Origin: Teichococcus wenyumeiae
GTDB lineage: Bacteria; Pseudomonadota; Alphaproteobacteria; Acetobacterales; Acetobacteraceae
Reading direction: 5' to 3'
Length of the DNA stretch: 64,000 nucleotides
NCBI RefSeq assembly: GCF_003696345.1
Contig: NZ_RFLX01000005.1
Coordinates: 174,777 to 238,776, forward strand
The position numbers and the translations under genes were made by a program. Positions 26,611 to 35,941 of the stretch are shown here, piece by piece. The stretch's first letter is position 1, and each line of letters starts with the position of its first letter. The notes beneath the pieces were generated by a model, which searched no databases, was not told the DNA's origin, and saw only the letters and a list, made by a program, of their open reading frames with translations.

Positions 26611-29421
26611 TTAGACAGGCTCCGCCGAGGGCGAGCCCAGCGCCGCCAGCAGCGCGATGCGCAGCGAGGCCAGCTTGCGCTCGTTCTCGATCTTCAGCCC
26701 GAAGACATCCTTCACGTAGAAGACGTCCACCGCCCGCACGCCATAGGTGGTGATATGGGCGGAGGCGATCTGCAGCCCCTGCTCGCTGATCGCCGCCGTC
26801 ATGTCGTGCAGCAGGCCGGGCCGGTCGCGGCCGTTCAGCTCGATCACGGTGTGGGTGTTGCTGGCGTGGTTGTCGATCACCACGCGCCCCGGCACCTGCA
26901 CCGCGCGCAGCCGCGCCGGCTCCCGCCGCACCTTCAGGATCTCCTGCTCCAGGTCGATGGAACCGGACAGCGCCTGCTCGATCAGCACGGAAAGCCGCGC
27001 CAGCTTGTGCGGGGCATCAAAGGCGCCGCCCTGGGCATCCTGCACCCAGAAGGTATCCAGCGCCCGGCCATTGGTCATGGTGTGGATGCGCGCATCCACA
27101 ATGGAGGCGCCGGCCACCGCCAGCGCGCCGGCGATGCGGGAGAAGAGGCCGGGGTGGTCGGTGCAATAGACCGTCACCTCCGTCACCGCCCGGCTTTCCA
27201 GCACGCGGGTGGAGACGGTGAGCGGCGCGCCGCGCGCCTCGGCATCCCGGATCAGCCCGGCATGGCGGACATGGGTCTCGGGGTCGAAGGAGAGCCAGTA
27301 GCCGGGGTAGCCGAGGTTGAGGAACTGCTCCACCGCTTCCGGCGGCTGGTCCGCCATCAGGGCGGCGGCGGCCTGGCGCGCGCGGGAGACGCGCACGTCC
27401 CGCTCCGGCACCGAAAGGCCGCCGGCCAGCACTTCCGCCACGCGCCAGTACAGCTCGCGCAGCAGGGTGGCCTTCCAGCCGTTCCAGACCTTGGGGCCGA
27501 CCGCGCGCATATCGGCGACCGTCAGCACCAGCAGCAGGCGCAGCCGTTCCGGCGACTGCACCACCTCGGCGATGTCGAGGATGGTCTTGGGGTCGTCGAT
27601 GTCGCGCTTGAAGGCGGTCTGGCTGACCAGCAGGTGGTTCAGCACCAGCCAGGAAACGGTCTCGGTTTCCTCGGTGGTCAGGCCGAGGCGGGGGCAGATC
27701 TCCAGCGCGAGGCCCGCGCCCAGCTCGGAATGGTCGCCGCCGCGGCCCTTGGCGATGTCGTGCAGCAGCGTCGCGACATACAGCGCGCGGTGGGACTGGA
27801 GCTGGCCGATCAGCTCGGAGGCGACCGGCACGGCCTCCTCCAGCTCTCCCCGTTCCAGCTGGTTGAGCACGCCGATCGCCTCGATCGTGTGCTCCTCCAC
27901 CGTGAAGACATGGTAAGTGTCGAACTGCATCAGGCCGACGATGCGGGCCCAGTCCGGGATGTAGCGGGACAGGAAGCCGACCTCGTTCAGCACCCGTATC
28001 CAGCGGTGGCTGTCCCTGCCCTGCAGCAGGTCCAGGAAGATGGCGGCGGCATCCGGGTCGTCGCGCAGCGCCTGGGCGTGGGAGGCATTGCGGATCAGCG
28101 CGCGCTGGGCCAGCGGATGCAGCTCCAGCCCCCGGTTCCGCGCCGCGCGCACCAGGCGCAGCATCACGGCGGGGTCGGCGGCGATGTCCTTGTCGGGGGC
28201 GAAGATCAGCTTGCCATCGGCCAGGGCGATGCCGGCGGCGGTGAGGCCCGGCTCCTCCGACTTCTGCACGGCCGGCGCGCCCAGGGCGGCACGCTCGATC
28301 GCCGGTTCCAGGAGGTGGGACAGGCGCACCACGTCCCGGGCGGTGAGGAAGAGGTGCTTCATGAAGCGCTCCACCCCATCCTGCTTGCCGTGGCGGGTAT
28401 AGCCCATGCGGGCACCCACCACGGGCTGCAGGTCGAAGGTCAGGCGCTCCTCGGCACGGCCGGTCACGTAATGCAGGTGGAAGCGGACGGTCCAGAGGAA
28501 GTCCCAGGCGCGCCGGAAGGCACGGGCCTCCCGCTCCGTCAGCAGGCCGCCGCCGGGGCTCTCGGGCCCCACCAGCTCCGGCATCCGCTGCACGCCGAAG
28601 GCATAGCGGGCCAGCCAGTACATGGTCTGGATATCGCGCAGGCCGCCCCGGCCTTCCTTGATATGTGGCTCCACCAGATAGGGGCTGTCACCGTAGCGCT
28701 TGTGGCGCGCGGTGCGCTCGGCGCGCTTGGACTGCAGGAACTGCCCCAGCCCCCAGTCCTGCCGCGCCTGGCTGAAGGCGGCGTCGAAACGCTCGAAGAC
28801 CCCACGCTCACCGGCCAGGAAGCGGCCATCCAGCAGCGCGGTCTGGATGGTGGCATCGGCGCGCGCATCCTCCAGGCACTCGCGGATGGAGCGGGTGGCA
28901 TGCCCCACCTTCAGCCCGAGGTCCCAGAGCAGGTAGAGCATGAACTCCACCGCCCGCCGCCCGCGCGGCCCCAGTGGGCTGTCGGAGAGGAAGAGCAGGT
29001 CGATATCGGAAAAGGGCCCCAGCACGCCGCGCCCATAGCCGCCGGTGGCGGCCAGCGCGAAAGGCGGCTCGGAAGCCGCGGCGAAGGCATGGGCGGGCTC
29101 GGCCTGCCCCGCCATCGCATGCTCCGGCGCCACCTGGGCCAGGGTATAGGCATGGATGGCCGAGATCAGGCCATCCGTCAGCTCCGCCAGCGCCCGTGCG
29201 GCGGCGAGGCCGGAGAGCGCATGCTCCTCGAAAGCCTCCTGCACGCGGGACTGGATGCGGCCGAGTTGCCGCCGCAGCAAGGTGAGCGCCACATCCCGCG
29301 CCACTGGTGGGCCGGAGCGTGGCACCAGGTCGAGCGCGAGGTCCGGCAGGGGCCGAGCGCCACCAAAGGCCGGGGGAGAAGACGGAGCGATGGCGTCAGG
29401 CATGTCGCCGCTGCTGATCAT
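26611..29421 (-). CDS. glnD: Bifunctional uridylyltransferase / uridylyl-removing enzyme
   Basis: Senses glutamine and adds or removes UMP on PII proteins, setting nitrogen assimilation. The 936-residue protein has the nucleotidyltransferase motif GGYGRGVLGPFSDIDLLF at about 127-144, the linker LVEPHIKEGRGGLRDIQTMYW, an HD domain for deuridylylation (VEEHTIEAIGVLNQLERG, HDIAKGRGGDHS), and two C-terminal ACT domains (EVTVYCTDHPGLFSRIAGAL and VIELNGRDRPGLLHDMTAAI). ATG at 29421 is chosen; TTG at 29454 and ATG at 29403 are alternatives within a variable leader. Confidence 0.96.
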   Translation of the reverse strand: MISSGDMPDAIAPSSPPAFGGARPLPDLALDLVPRSGPPVARDVALTLLRRQLGRIQSRVQEAFEEHALSGLAAARALAELTDGLISAIHAYTLAQVAPEHAMAGQAEPAHAFAAASEPPFALAATGGYGRGVLGPFSDIDLLFLSDSPLGPRGRRAVEFMLYLLWDLGLKVGHATRSIRECLEDARADATIQTALLDGRFLAGERGVFERFDAAFSQARQDWGLGQFLQSKRAERTARHKRYGDSPYLVEPHIKEGRGGLRDIQTMYWLARYAFGVQRMPELVGPESPGGGLLTEREARAFRRAWDFLWTVRFHLHYVTGRAEERLTFDLQPVVGARMGYTRHGKQDGVERFMKHLFLTARDVVRLSHLLEPAIERAALGAPAVQKSEEPGLTAAGIALADGKLIFAPDKDIAADPAVMLRLVRAARNRGLELHPLAQRALIRNASHAQALRDDPDAAAIFLDLLQGRDSHRWIRVLNEVGFLSRYIPDWARIVGLMQFDTYHVFTVEEHTIEAIGVLNQLERGELEEAVPVASELIGQLQSHRALYVATLLHDIAKGRGGDHSELGAGLALEICPRLGLTTEETETVSWLVLNHLLVSQTAFKRDIDDPKTILDIAEVVQSPERLRLLLVLTVADMRAVGPKVWNGWKATLLRELYWRVAEVLAGGLSVPERDVRVSRARQAAAALMADQPPEAVEQFLNLGYPGYWLSFDPETHVRHAGLIRDAEARGAPLTVSTRVLESRAVTEVTVYCTDHPGLFSRIAGALAVAGASIVDARIHTMTNGRALDTFWVQDAQGGAFDAPHKLARLSVLIEQALSGSIDLEQEILKVRREPARLRAVQVPGRVVIDNHASNTHTVIELNGRDRPGLLHDMTAAISEQGLQIASAHITTYGVRAVDVFYVKDVFGLKIENERKLASLRIALLAALGSPSAEPV

Positions 29422-29729
29422 TCTGGGATAATATCCCGTGCTGCGCCGCGGCAACAGCGCTCATGATACGAATAGGTGTCATGTTCTGCATCGAGCGGAC
29501 AGCAGCCGCGCGGCGACAATCAACCACGGCAGGACCCGGGGAGCCAGCACTGTATTGGCACGAAACCGGGACCGGAGGGAACCGCCCTGCCGGCCGGACA
29601 CTCCCTCAAGCCCCGCTCCGGCTTTTTCCGCCCCGCGGCACCGAAGCCACACCGGCGGCCTCGCACTGCTCAACCGGCCACCCACGCCCTCCCCTGGCAG
29701 AACCACCGCGCCGGATGCTCCGGACCGAT
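29422..29729. other. Gene-free interval between mutS and glnD
   Basis: No frame here has gene-like features. The open frames seen lack a ribosome binding site and conserved motifs. The part next to glnD is less GC-rich (GATATTATCCCAG and neighbouring AT stretches on the minus strand) and should hold the glnD promoter. The rest holds nothing I recognise until repeat unit A7. Confidence 0.5.
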
Positions 29730-29791
29730 GGCGGGGCCTGGGGTGACACTGTCACCCCAGCGGGGGTTCCAGGGGGCGGCGCCCCCCCTGG
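29730..29791 (-). repeat. Class A palindromic repeat unit A7 (GTGACA core), unpaired
   Basis: Perfect 11-bp core arms CTGGGGTGACA (29738-29748) and TGTCACCCCAG (29750-29760). The outer hairpin built on CCAGGGGGC (29769-29777) and GCCCCCCCTGG (29781-29791) lies just after the mutS stop. It is the only class A unit here with no partner; the upstream neighbour glnD is on the same strand. Confidence 0.85.
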
Positions 29792-29799
29792 CCGCGCCC

Positions 29800-32499
29800 T
29801 CAGTGCAGCAGCGCCTTCAGCCGGTAGACCGCTTCCAGCGCCGCGCGCGGCGTCAGCGTATCCGGGTCGATCTCCTCCAGCGCCGCCCGCAGCGGGTCCG
29901 GCCCTTCCGGTTCCGGCGCCGGCGCGGCCGGGGCGGCGCGGGCGAAGAGCGGCATTTCCCCCGCCAGCGGGTCCAGGCCCCTCGCCCGTTCCTCCAGCGC
30001 CGCCAGCACGGCGGTGGCACGGGCCACCACCTCGCGCGGCACGCCGGCCAGCTTGGCGACATGCAGGCCCCAGGAGCGCTCGGAGGCACCGGGGGCGACG
30101 AGGTGCAGGAAGACCACCTCGCCCCGGTGTTCCCGCACCTTCATGGTGGCGGGCGCCAGTTCCGGCAGCTTGCCGGTCAGCGCCGTCAGTTCATGGAAAT
30201 GGGTGGCGAAGATGGCGCGGCAGCGGATGCGGTCGTGCAGCGCCTCCAGCACCGCCCAGCCGATGGCCAGGCCATCCCAGGTGGCGGTGCCGCGCCCGAC
30301 CTCGTCCAGCACCACTAGGGAGCGGGCGGTGGCCTGGTTCAGGATGGCGGCGGTCTCGGTCATCTCCACCATGAAGGTGGAGCGGCCGCCGGCGATGTCG
30401 TCCGCGGCCCCCACGCGGGAGAAGAGCCGGTCCACCAGCCCGATGCGGGCGCTTTCCGCCGGCACGAACAAGCCCGCCTGGGCCAGCACGGCCATGATGG
30501 CGTTCTGCCGCAGGAAGGTGGACTTGCCGGCCATGTTGGGCCCGGTCAGCAGGCAGAGGCGGCGGCCGGGGGAGAGGTCGGCATCGTTGGGCACGAAGGC
30601 GGCGCCCTTCAGCGGGTCCCGCGCCAGCGCGGCCTCCACCACCGGGTGGCGGCCCTGGGTGATGCAGAAATCCGGGCGGTCCACCAGTTCCGGGCGGCAC
30701 CAGCGCTGGCCGGCGGCCAGTTCGGCGGCGGCGGCGTGGATGTCGAATTCCGCCATGGCCTGGGCGCTGGCATCGATGCCGAAGGCGGCGCGCAGGCAGA
30801 GGTCGCGCAGGTGGCGCACCACCAGGGCCTCGCGCTTCGCGGCCTGCTGCCCGGCCTCGGCCAGCTTGCGGTCCAGCTCCGCCAGCGCGGCGCAGGTGAA
30901 GCGGATGGCATTGGCCATGGTCTGGCGGTGGACGGGCGCCATGGGGCCGGGCTCGGGCGGGGCGCGCAGCAGCTTCTCGCCGGCGGCGGCGGGCATTTCC
31001 GCCAGGTAGCCGAATTGCTGGTGGTGGCGGATCTTCAGGCTGGCCACGCCCCAGGCCTGGGCCAGGTCCATCTGCATGGCGGCGATGGCGGCGCGGCCGT
31101 CGTCGCGCAGCCGGCGCAGGGCATCCAGTTCCCCGTCATAGCCGGGGGCAACCACGCCGCCATCCTCGATGCGGGCGGGCAGGTTCTCCGCCAATGCGCG
31201 GTCCAGCTCGGCATGCGGGGAGGCCTCGGGCACCAGGGCGGCGGCGGCATCCTCCAGCAGCACCGGCAGCGGGCGGCCGTGCAGGAAACCGGCCATGGCC
31301 TCGGCGCGCGCCAGCCCGTCCCGCAGGGCGGCGAGGTCGCGCGGCGCGAAACGGTCCAGCGAGAGGCGGGCCAGGGCGCGGGCCATGTCCGGCGCGCCCT
31401 TCAGGTGGCCGCGCAGGGTGGCGCGGGCGGGGGCATCGGCCAGCAGGGCGGCCACGGCATCGTGGCGGGCGGCGATGGGCGCCATCTCCGCCAGTGGGCA
31501 GGCCAGGCGGGCGGCCAGTTCCCGCGCGCCGGCGCCGGTCAGCGTCCGGTCCACCGCCGAGAGCAGGCAGTTGCGGGTATCGCCGCGCTCGGAGCGCAGG
31601 ATCTCCAGGGAGCGGCGCGTGGCGGCATCCATCCGCAGCGTGCCGCCACCGCCGGCGGGCTCGGGCGGGCGCAGGCGGGGGGCGGCCTCGCCCTGGGTCG
31701 CGCGCAGATAGGCCAGGGCCATGGCGGCGGCGCCCAGCTCGGCGGGCTGGAAGGCGCCGAAGCCCTCCATGGTGGCGACGCCGTAGAATTCCGCCAGGTC
31801 CCGCGCCGGGTCGCGCGGCGGCTCGGCGGCGGCGATGCGCTCGGCCCAGGGGGCCAGGGCCGCGTGGCCTTCCAGCGCGGCGGGGGTCAGGACCTCGGCG
31901 GGTTCCAGCCGGGCCAGCAGGGCGGCCAGCTCGGCCTCCGACAGCACTTCGGTGCGGAAGGCGCCGGTGGAAAGGTCGGCCCAGGCGGCGCCCAGGCTGC
32001 CTTCGCATGGGCAGAGCGCCAGCAGCCAGGCGGGACGGCTGCCTTCCAGCAGCGCGTCTTCCGTCACGGTGCCGGGGGTGACAAGGCGCACCACCTCCCG
32101 CCGGATGGTGGGCGCCTTGCGGGCCTTGGCCTGTTCCGGCGTCTCCCGCTGGTCGCAGATGGCGACGCGCAGGCCGGCGCGGATCAGCCGCGCCAGATAG
32201 CCTTCCAGCGCATGCGCCGGCACGCCGGCCATGGGGATCGGCTCCCCCTGGTGCTCGCCGCGATAGGAAACGGCGAGGCCGAGCAATTCGCCGGCCTTGT
32301 GCGCGTCCTCGAAGAACAGCTCGAAAAAATCGCCCATGCGGAAGAAGACCAGCGCGCCGGGGTGCTGCGCGCGGGCGGCGAACCATTGCGCCATGGCGGG
32401 CGTGGCGCCTTCCGCCGAGCGGGAAGGCCTGGCGGCGGGCGCGCGGCCGTCATCGGGCGCGCGGAAGGGCTGCTGCGGGGTCGGGGCGGCAGGATGCAT
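29800..32499 (-). CDS. mutS: DNA mismatch repair protein MutS
   Basis: Recognises base mismatches and recruits MutL. The 899-residue protein starts with a Pro/Ala-rich leader, then the mismatch-binding domain with FFRMGDFFELFFEDAHKAGE, whose Phe-x-Glu wedge is conserved. Lever and clamp domains follow. The C-terminal ATPase has Walker A TGPNMAGKSTFLRQ at about residue 650 and Walker B-like SLVVLDEVGRGTATWDGLAI. The ATG at 32499 is taken; longer frames add non-conserved sequence. It is divergent from a peptide-binding protein gene 129 bases away. Confidence 0.97.
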   Translation of the reverse strand: MHPAAPTPQQPFRAPDDGRAPAARPSRSAEGATPAMAQWFAARAQHPGALVFFRMGDFFELFFEDAHKAGELLGLAVSYRGEHQGEPIPMAGVPAHALEGYLARLIRAGLRVAICDQRETPEQAKARKAPTIRREVVRLVTPGTVTEDALLEGSRPAWLLALCPCEGSLGAAWADLSTGAFRTEVLSEAELAALLARLEPAEVLTPAALEGHAALAPWAERIAAAEPPRDPARDLAEFYGVATMEGFGAFQPAELGAAAMALAYLRATQGEAAPRLRPPEPAGGGGTLRMDAATRRSLEILRSERGDTRNCLLSAVDRTLTGAGARELAARLACPLAEMAPIAARHDAVAALLADAPARATLRGHLKGAPDMARALARLSLDRFAPRDLAALRDGLARAEAMAGFLHGRPLPVLLEDAAAALVPEASPHAELDRALAENLPARIEDGGVVAPGYDGELDALRRLRDDGRAAIAAMQMDLAQAWGVASLKIRHHQQFGYLAEMPAAAGEKLLRAPPEPGPMAPVHRQTMANAIRFTCAALAELDRKLAEAGQQAAKREALVVRHLRDLCLRAAFGIDASAQAMAEFDIHAAAAELAAGQRWCRPELVDRPDFCITQGRHPVVEAALARDPLKGAAFVPNDADLSPGRRLCLLTGPNMAGKSTFLRQNAIMAVLAQAGLFVPAESARIGLVDRLFSRVGAADDIAGGRSTFMVEMTETAAILNQATARSLVVLDEVGRGTATWDGLAIGWAVLEALHDRIRCRAIFATHFHELTALTGKLPELAPATMKVREHRGEVVFLHLVAPGASERSWGLHVAKLAGVPREVVARATAVLAALEERARGLDPLAGEMPLFARAAPAAPAPEPEGPDPLRAALEEIDPDTLTPRAALEAVYRLKALLH

Positions 32500-32628
32500 G
32501 GGGCGAGTCCTAGCCCGGATCGCCGCCGCCCGGAATGGCAGGGCGGGCTTGCCGCGGCCGGGAAAGCCGTCCAACACTCCGCCGACATCGGCGGATGAAA
32601 ACCGCCGGTCCAAAGAAAGGCTGATCCG

Positions 32629-34212
32629 ATGCTACGACGCTCCTTGCTGAAAGCCGCCGCCGCGGCACCGCTGCTGCCCGCCCTCGCCGCCCCTGCCGTG
32701 GCGCAGAACAGCCGCGCCAGCACGCTGCGTTTCGTGCCGCAGGCCAATCTGGCCGCGCTGGACCCGATCTGGACCACCGCCACCGTCACTGGCAACCACG
32801 CCTACTACGTCTTCGACACGCTCTATGCCCTCAACGCCGCCGGCCAGGTGAAGCCGCAGATGGCCGAGGGGCATGAGATCGGGCAGGAAGGCAAGCTCTG
32901 GCGCATCAAGCTGCGCCCGGGGCTGAAGTTCCATGACGGGGAGCCGGTGCGCGCCGCCGACTGCGTGGCCAGCCTGAAGCGCTGGTGCGCCCGCGACCCC
33001 TTCGGCCAGTTGCTGCTGAAGGTGGTGGACGAATGGCGCGTGGTGGATGACCGCAGCTTCGAGGTCCGCCTCAACCGCGCCTTCCCGCTGCTGAGCACGG
33101 CACTGGCCAAGTCCGACGGCTCCGCCCCCTTCATCATGCCGGCGCGGCTGGCGGCCACCGACCCGGGCAAGGCGGTGACGGAGATGGTGGGCTCCGGCCC
33201 CTACCGCTTCCTGGCGGACCAGTTCAATTCCGGCAGCAGCGCGGCCTATGAGAAGTTCGAGGACTATGTGCCGCGCGACGAGGCGCCGGACCACGCCACC
33301 GGCGGCAAGGTGGCCTATTTCAAGCGCATCGAGTGGCAGATCATCACCGATCCCTCCACCGCCGCCGCCGCGCTGATGAATGGCGAGATCGACTGGTGGG
33401 AGCGCCCGCTGGCCGACCTGCAGCCGATGCTGGCCCGCAATCCCGACATCATCCGCCGCGTGACGGACAAGGCCGGCCGTACCGCGCTGGCGCGGCTGAA
33501 CTGCCTGCAGGAGCCCTTCAAGGACGTGCGCCTCCGCCGCGCCGTGCTGGCCGCGGTGGTGCAGGAAGACTACATGCGCGCCACCCAGGGCGACGACACC
33601 TCCACCTGGACCGAGACGCGCTCCCTCTGGCCCAAGGGCACGCCCTACTACGCCGACAACGCCGACCTGATGCCCGGCAGCCTGGACAAGGCGCGCGCCA
33701 TGCTGAAGGAGGCCGGCTATGGCAACCAGAAGGTGGTGATCATCAACCCCACCGACTTCCCCGACATCGGCCCGCTGGGGCAGGTGACCGCCGATACGCT
33801 GAAGCGCGCCGGCATGAACGTGGAACTGGCCGAGACCGACTGGGGCACCGTGATCCAGCGCCGCAACTCGCGCGAGCCGGTGGAGAAGGGCGGCTGGAGC
33901 ATCTTCCACACCACCGGCCCCTCCGGCTTCTACGGCAGCCCCGCCATGTCGCCGCTGGTGCGCGGCCAGGGCGAGGCCGGCTGGTTCGGCTGGTGGAAGA
34001 GCGAGCGGGCCGAGGCGCTGACCAACGAATGGCTCTATGCCACGGACGAGGCCGGCCAGAAGAAGGCCGCGGCGGAACTCGGCCGCCTGGGGCTGGAGGA
34101 AGTGGCGACGGTGCCGCTGGGGCAGTTCACGCTGCGCACCGCCTTCCGCAAGGACATCACCGGCATCGTGGACGGCACCGGCCCCTATCCCTGGGGCGTT
34201 CGCCGGGCCTGA
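32629..34212 (+). CDS. ABC transporter substrate-binding protein, peptide/nickel family
   Basis: A 527-residue periplasmic binding protein of the SBP_bac_5 (DppA/OppA) type. It has a twin-hydrophobic signal (LRRSLLKAAAAAPLLPALAA, cut near AVAQ), then LRFVPQANLAALDPIWTTA and the family block GKLWRIKLRPGLKFHDGEPV with VRAADCVASLKRW. AAAGG precedes the ATG. No permease or ATPase genes adjoin; an ogt gene follows instead. It is therefore an orphan binding protein that either uses another transporter or has lost its partners. Ligand unknown, probably a peptide or similar solute. Confidence 0.92.
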   Translation: MLRRSLLKAAAAAPLLPALAAPAVAQNSRASTLRFVPQANLAALDPIWTTATVTGNHAYYVFDTLYALNAAGQVKPQMAEGHEIGQEGKLWRIKLRPGLKFHDGEPVRAADCVASLKRWCARDPFGQLLLKVVDEWRVVDDRSFEVRLNRAFPLLSTALAKSDGSAPFIMPARLAATDPGKAVTEMVGSGPYRFLADQFNSGSSAAYEKFEDYVPRDEAPDHATGGKVAYFKRIEWQIITDPSTAAAALMNGEIDWWERPLADLQPMLARNPDIIRRVTDKAGRTALARLNCLQEPFKDVRLRRAVLAAVVQEDYMRATQGDDTSTWTETRSLWPKGTPYYADNADLMPGSLDKARAMLKEAGYGNQKVVIINPTDFPDIGPLGQVTADTLKRAGMNVELAETDWGTVIQRRNSREPVEKGGWSIFHTTGPSGFYGSPAMSPLVRGQGEAGWFGWWKSERAEALTNEWLYATDEAGQKKAAAELGRLGLEEVATVPLGQFTLRTAFRKDITGIVDGTGPYPWGVRRA

Positions 34213-34219
34213 ACCCTTG

Positions 34220-34241
34220 GGGGGCGGCACCCGCCGCCCCC
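34220..34241 (+). terminator. Hairpin after the binding-protein gene
   Basis: 9-bp arms GGGGGCGGC (34220-34228) and GCCGCCCCC (34233-34241) with ACCC loop, followed by TTCCCG. It starts 8 bases after the stop codon. The T-tract is weak, so efficiency is doubtful. Confidence 0.5.
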
Positions 34242-34302
34242 TTCCCGCGGTCCCGACGCTTGACGCGGGCCGCCCAGCGTGTCGAATCGTGGACGGATCG
34301 CC

Positions 34303-34773
34303 ATGCCACAGCTCTCCCTCCTCACCCCCCTCGGCGCCCTGACCCTCTCGGAGGATGACGGCGCCATCGTCGCCTTGGACTGGGGCCGCGGGCGGGACCA
34401 GCAGGAAACGCCGTTGCTGCGTGCGGCGGCGGACCAGTTGCAGGATTATTTCGACGGGCGGCGGGTGCAGTTCGACCTGCCGCTGGCCCCCTTCGGCAGC
34501 CCCTTCCGCCAGCGGGTCTGGGCGGCGCTGCGCGCCATCCCGCCCGGCGAGACGCGCGGCTACGGCGACCTGGCGCGGGAGCTGGGCACGGCCGCGCGGG
34601 CCATCGGCGGCGCCAATGGCGCCAACCCCATTCCCATCATCATCCCCTGCCACCGCGTGGTGGGGGCGGCCGGCGCGCTGGGCGGCTATTCCGGCGGCGA
34701 AGGCCCGCAGACGAAGCGCTTCCTGCTTGAGCTCGAACGGCGCGCGGTGCGCCAGCAAGGATCCCTCCTATGA
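34303..34773 (+). CDS. ogt: Methylated-DNA-protein-cysteine methyltransferase
   Basis: Repairs O6-methylguanine by suicidal transfer to its own cysteine. The 156-residue protein has the N-terminal MGMT domain, then PFGSPFRQRVWAALRAIPPG, the DNA-binding helix TRGYGDLARELG, and the active site IIIPCHRVVGAAG with Cys at about residue 116. The Arg finger is in AARAIGGANGANP. ATG at 34303 follows GGACGGA. Its stop overlaps the start of the oxidoreductase gene (ATGA). Confidence 0.95.
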   Translation: MPQLSLLTPLGALTLSEDDGAIVALDWGRGRDQQETPLLRAAADQLQDYFDGRRVQFDLPLAPFGSPFRQRVWAALRAIPPGETRGYGDLARELGTAARAIGGANGANPIPIIIPCHRVVGAAGALGGYSGGEGPQTKRFLLELERRAVRQQGSLL

Positions 34774-35744
34774 ACCACGCCATCCGCGTCCATGCCCCCG
34801 GCGGCCCTGAGGTCATGGTGTGGGAAGAGGTGCCGCTGCCCACGCCCAAGCCCGACGAGGCGCTGGTGCGGCACCATGCCGTCGGGCTGAACTACATCGA
34901 CGTCTATTTCCGCACCGGCCTCTACAAGGTGCCTTCCCTCCCGGTGACGCTGGGCATGGAAGGCGCCGGCGTGGTGGAGGCGGTGGGCAGCGAGGTGACG
35001 GACCTCAGGCCCGGCGACCGCGTGGCCTATGCCATGGCGCTGGGCGCCTATTGCGAGGCCCGCACCATCAAGGCCGACCGGCTGGTGAAGCTGCCGGACA
35101 GCATCGACTTCCAGACCGGCGCATCCATGATGCTGCAGGGCATGACCGCCCAGTACCTGCTGCGCCGCACCTTTCCGGTGAAGGCGGGGCAGACCATCCT
35201 GGTGCATGCGGCGGCCGGCGGCGTCGGGCTGATCCTGTGCCAGTGGGCCAAGGCGCTGGGCTGCACCGTCATCGGCACCGTCTCCACCGCCGCCAAGGCG
35301 GAACTGGCGCGGGAGAATGGCGCCGACCACGTGCTGATCGCGGGGAAGGACAATCTCCCTGCGCGGGTGAAGGAGATCACCGGCGGCGCCATGCTGCCCG
35401 TGGTCTATGACAGCGTGGGCCGCGACACCTTCATGGATTCGCTGGACTGCCTGGCGCCCTTCGGCACCATGGTCTCCTACGGCAATGCCTCCGGCCCCGT
35501 GCCGCCGGTGGATATCGGCATCCTGGCCGCCAAGGGCTCGCTCTTCCTGACGCGGCCGACGCTGGCGACCTATACCGCGCGGCCCGACGACCTGACCGCC
35601 ACCGCCGCCGACCTCTTCGCCGCCGTGCAGTCCGGCGCGGTGAAGATCCGCATCAACCAGACCTATGCCCTGAAGGACGCCGCCGAGGCCCACCGCGCCC
35701 TGGAGGCGCGCCAGACCACCGGCAGCACCGTCCTCATTCCCTGA
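34770..35744 (+). CDS. Zinc-independent quinone oxidoreductase (MDR superfamily)
   Basis: A 324-residue NADPH:quinone oxidoreductase of the QOR type. The N-terminal GroES-like domain includes GLNYIDVYFRTGLYKVPSLP and LGMEGAGVVEAVG, and the Rossmann motif is HAAAGGVGLILCQWAKALG at about residues 147-165. The catalytic-zinc cysteines of alcohol dehydrogenases are absent, as expected for QOR. It starts inside the ogt stop (4-base overlap), so both are made together; a shared role in electrophile or quinone stress is plausible but inferred. Confidence 0.94.
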   Translation: MNHAIRVHAPGGPEVMVWEEVPLPTPKPDEALVRHHAVGLNYIDVYFRTGLYKVPSLPVTLGMEGAGVVEAVGSEVTDLRPGDRVAYAMALGAYCEARTIKADRLVKLPDSIDFQTGASMMLQGMTAQYLLRRTFPVKAGQTILVHAAAGGVGLILCQWAKALGCTVIGTVSTAAKAELARENGADHVLIAGKDNLPARVKEITGGAMLPVVYDSVGRDTFMDSLDCLAPFGTMVSYGNASGPVPPVDIGILAAKGSLFLTRPTLATYTARPDDLTATAADLFAAVQSGAVKIRINQTYALKDAAEAHRALEARQTTGSTVLIP

Positions 35745-35941
35745 GTTGGATACGCTGTCAGAAAGCCTTTTTTGGGCCAAGCATAGCTTCCGGACATCTC
35801 TCGAAAGCTGATTTTCAGGGCGCCACGGCGGGTGGATGCAGGAGAAGCGGGCCGCTACTCGGCAGCCCGCGTCCTTGAGCGTACCGGACACTCTGTGGCT
35901 AAGCCAGGGCCACCAACCTTACACTAGGAGTTACAGCCAGG

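Noticed and set aside
26449-29466. Long open frame of about 1000 codons on the plus strand
   Set aside because: It is antisense to glnD and has a low-complexity His/Gln/Gly/Arg-rich composition with no motif. Such frames are produced by codon bias in very GC-rich genes.
30646-32598. 650-codon open frame opposite mutS
   Set aside because: It is a shadow of mutS with Gly/Gln/Arg-rich sequence and no plausible start site or family features.
35762-35891. Minus-strand frame before the pyruvyl transferase considered as a transposase remnant
   Set aside because: The roughly 40-codon translation resembles no transposase that I know and lacks a DDE-type motif.
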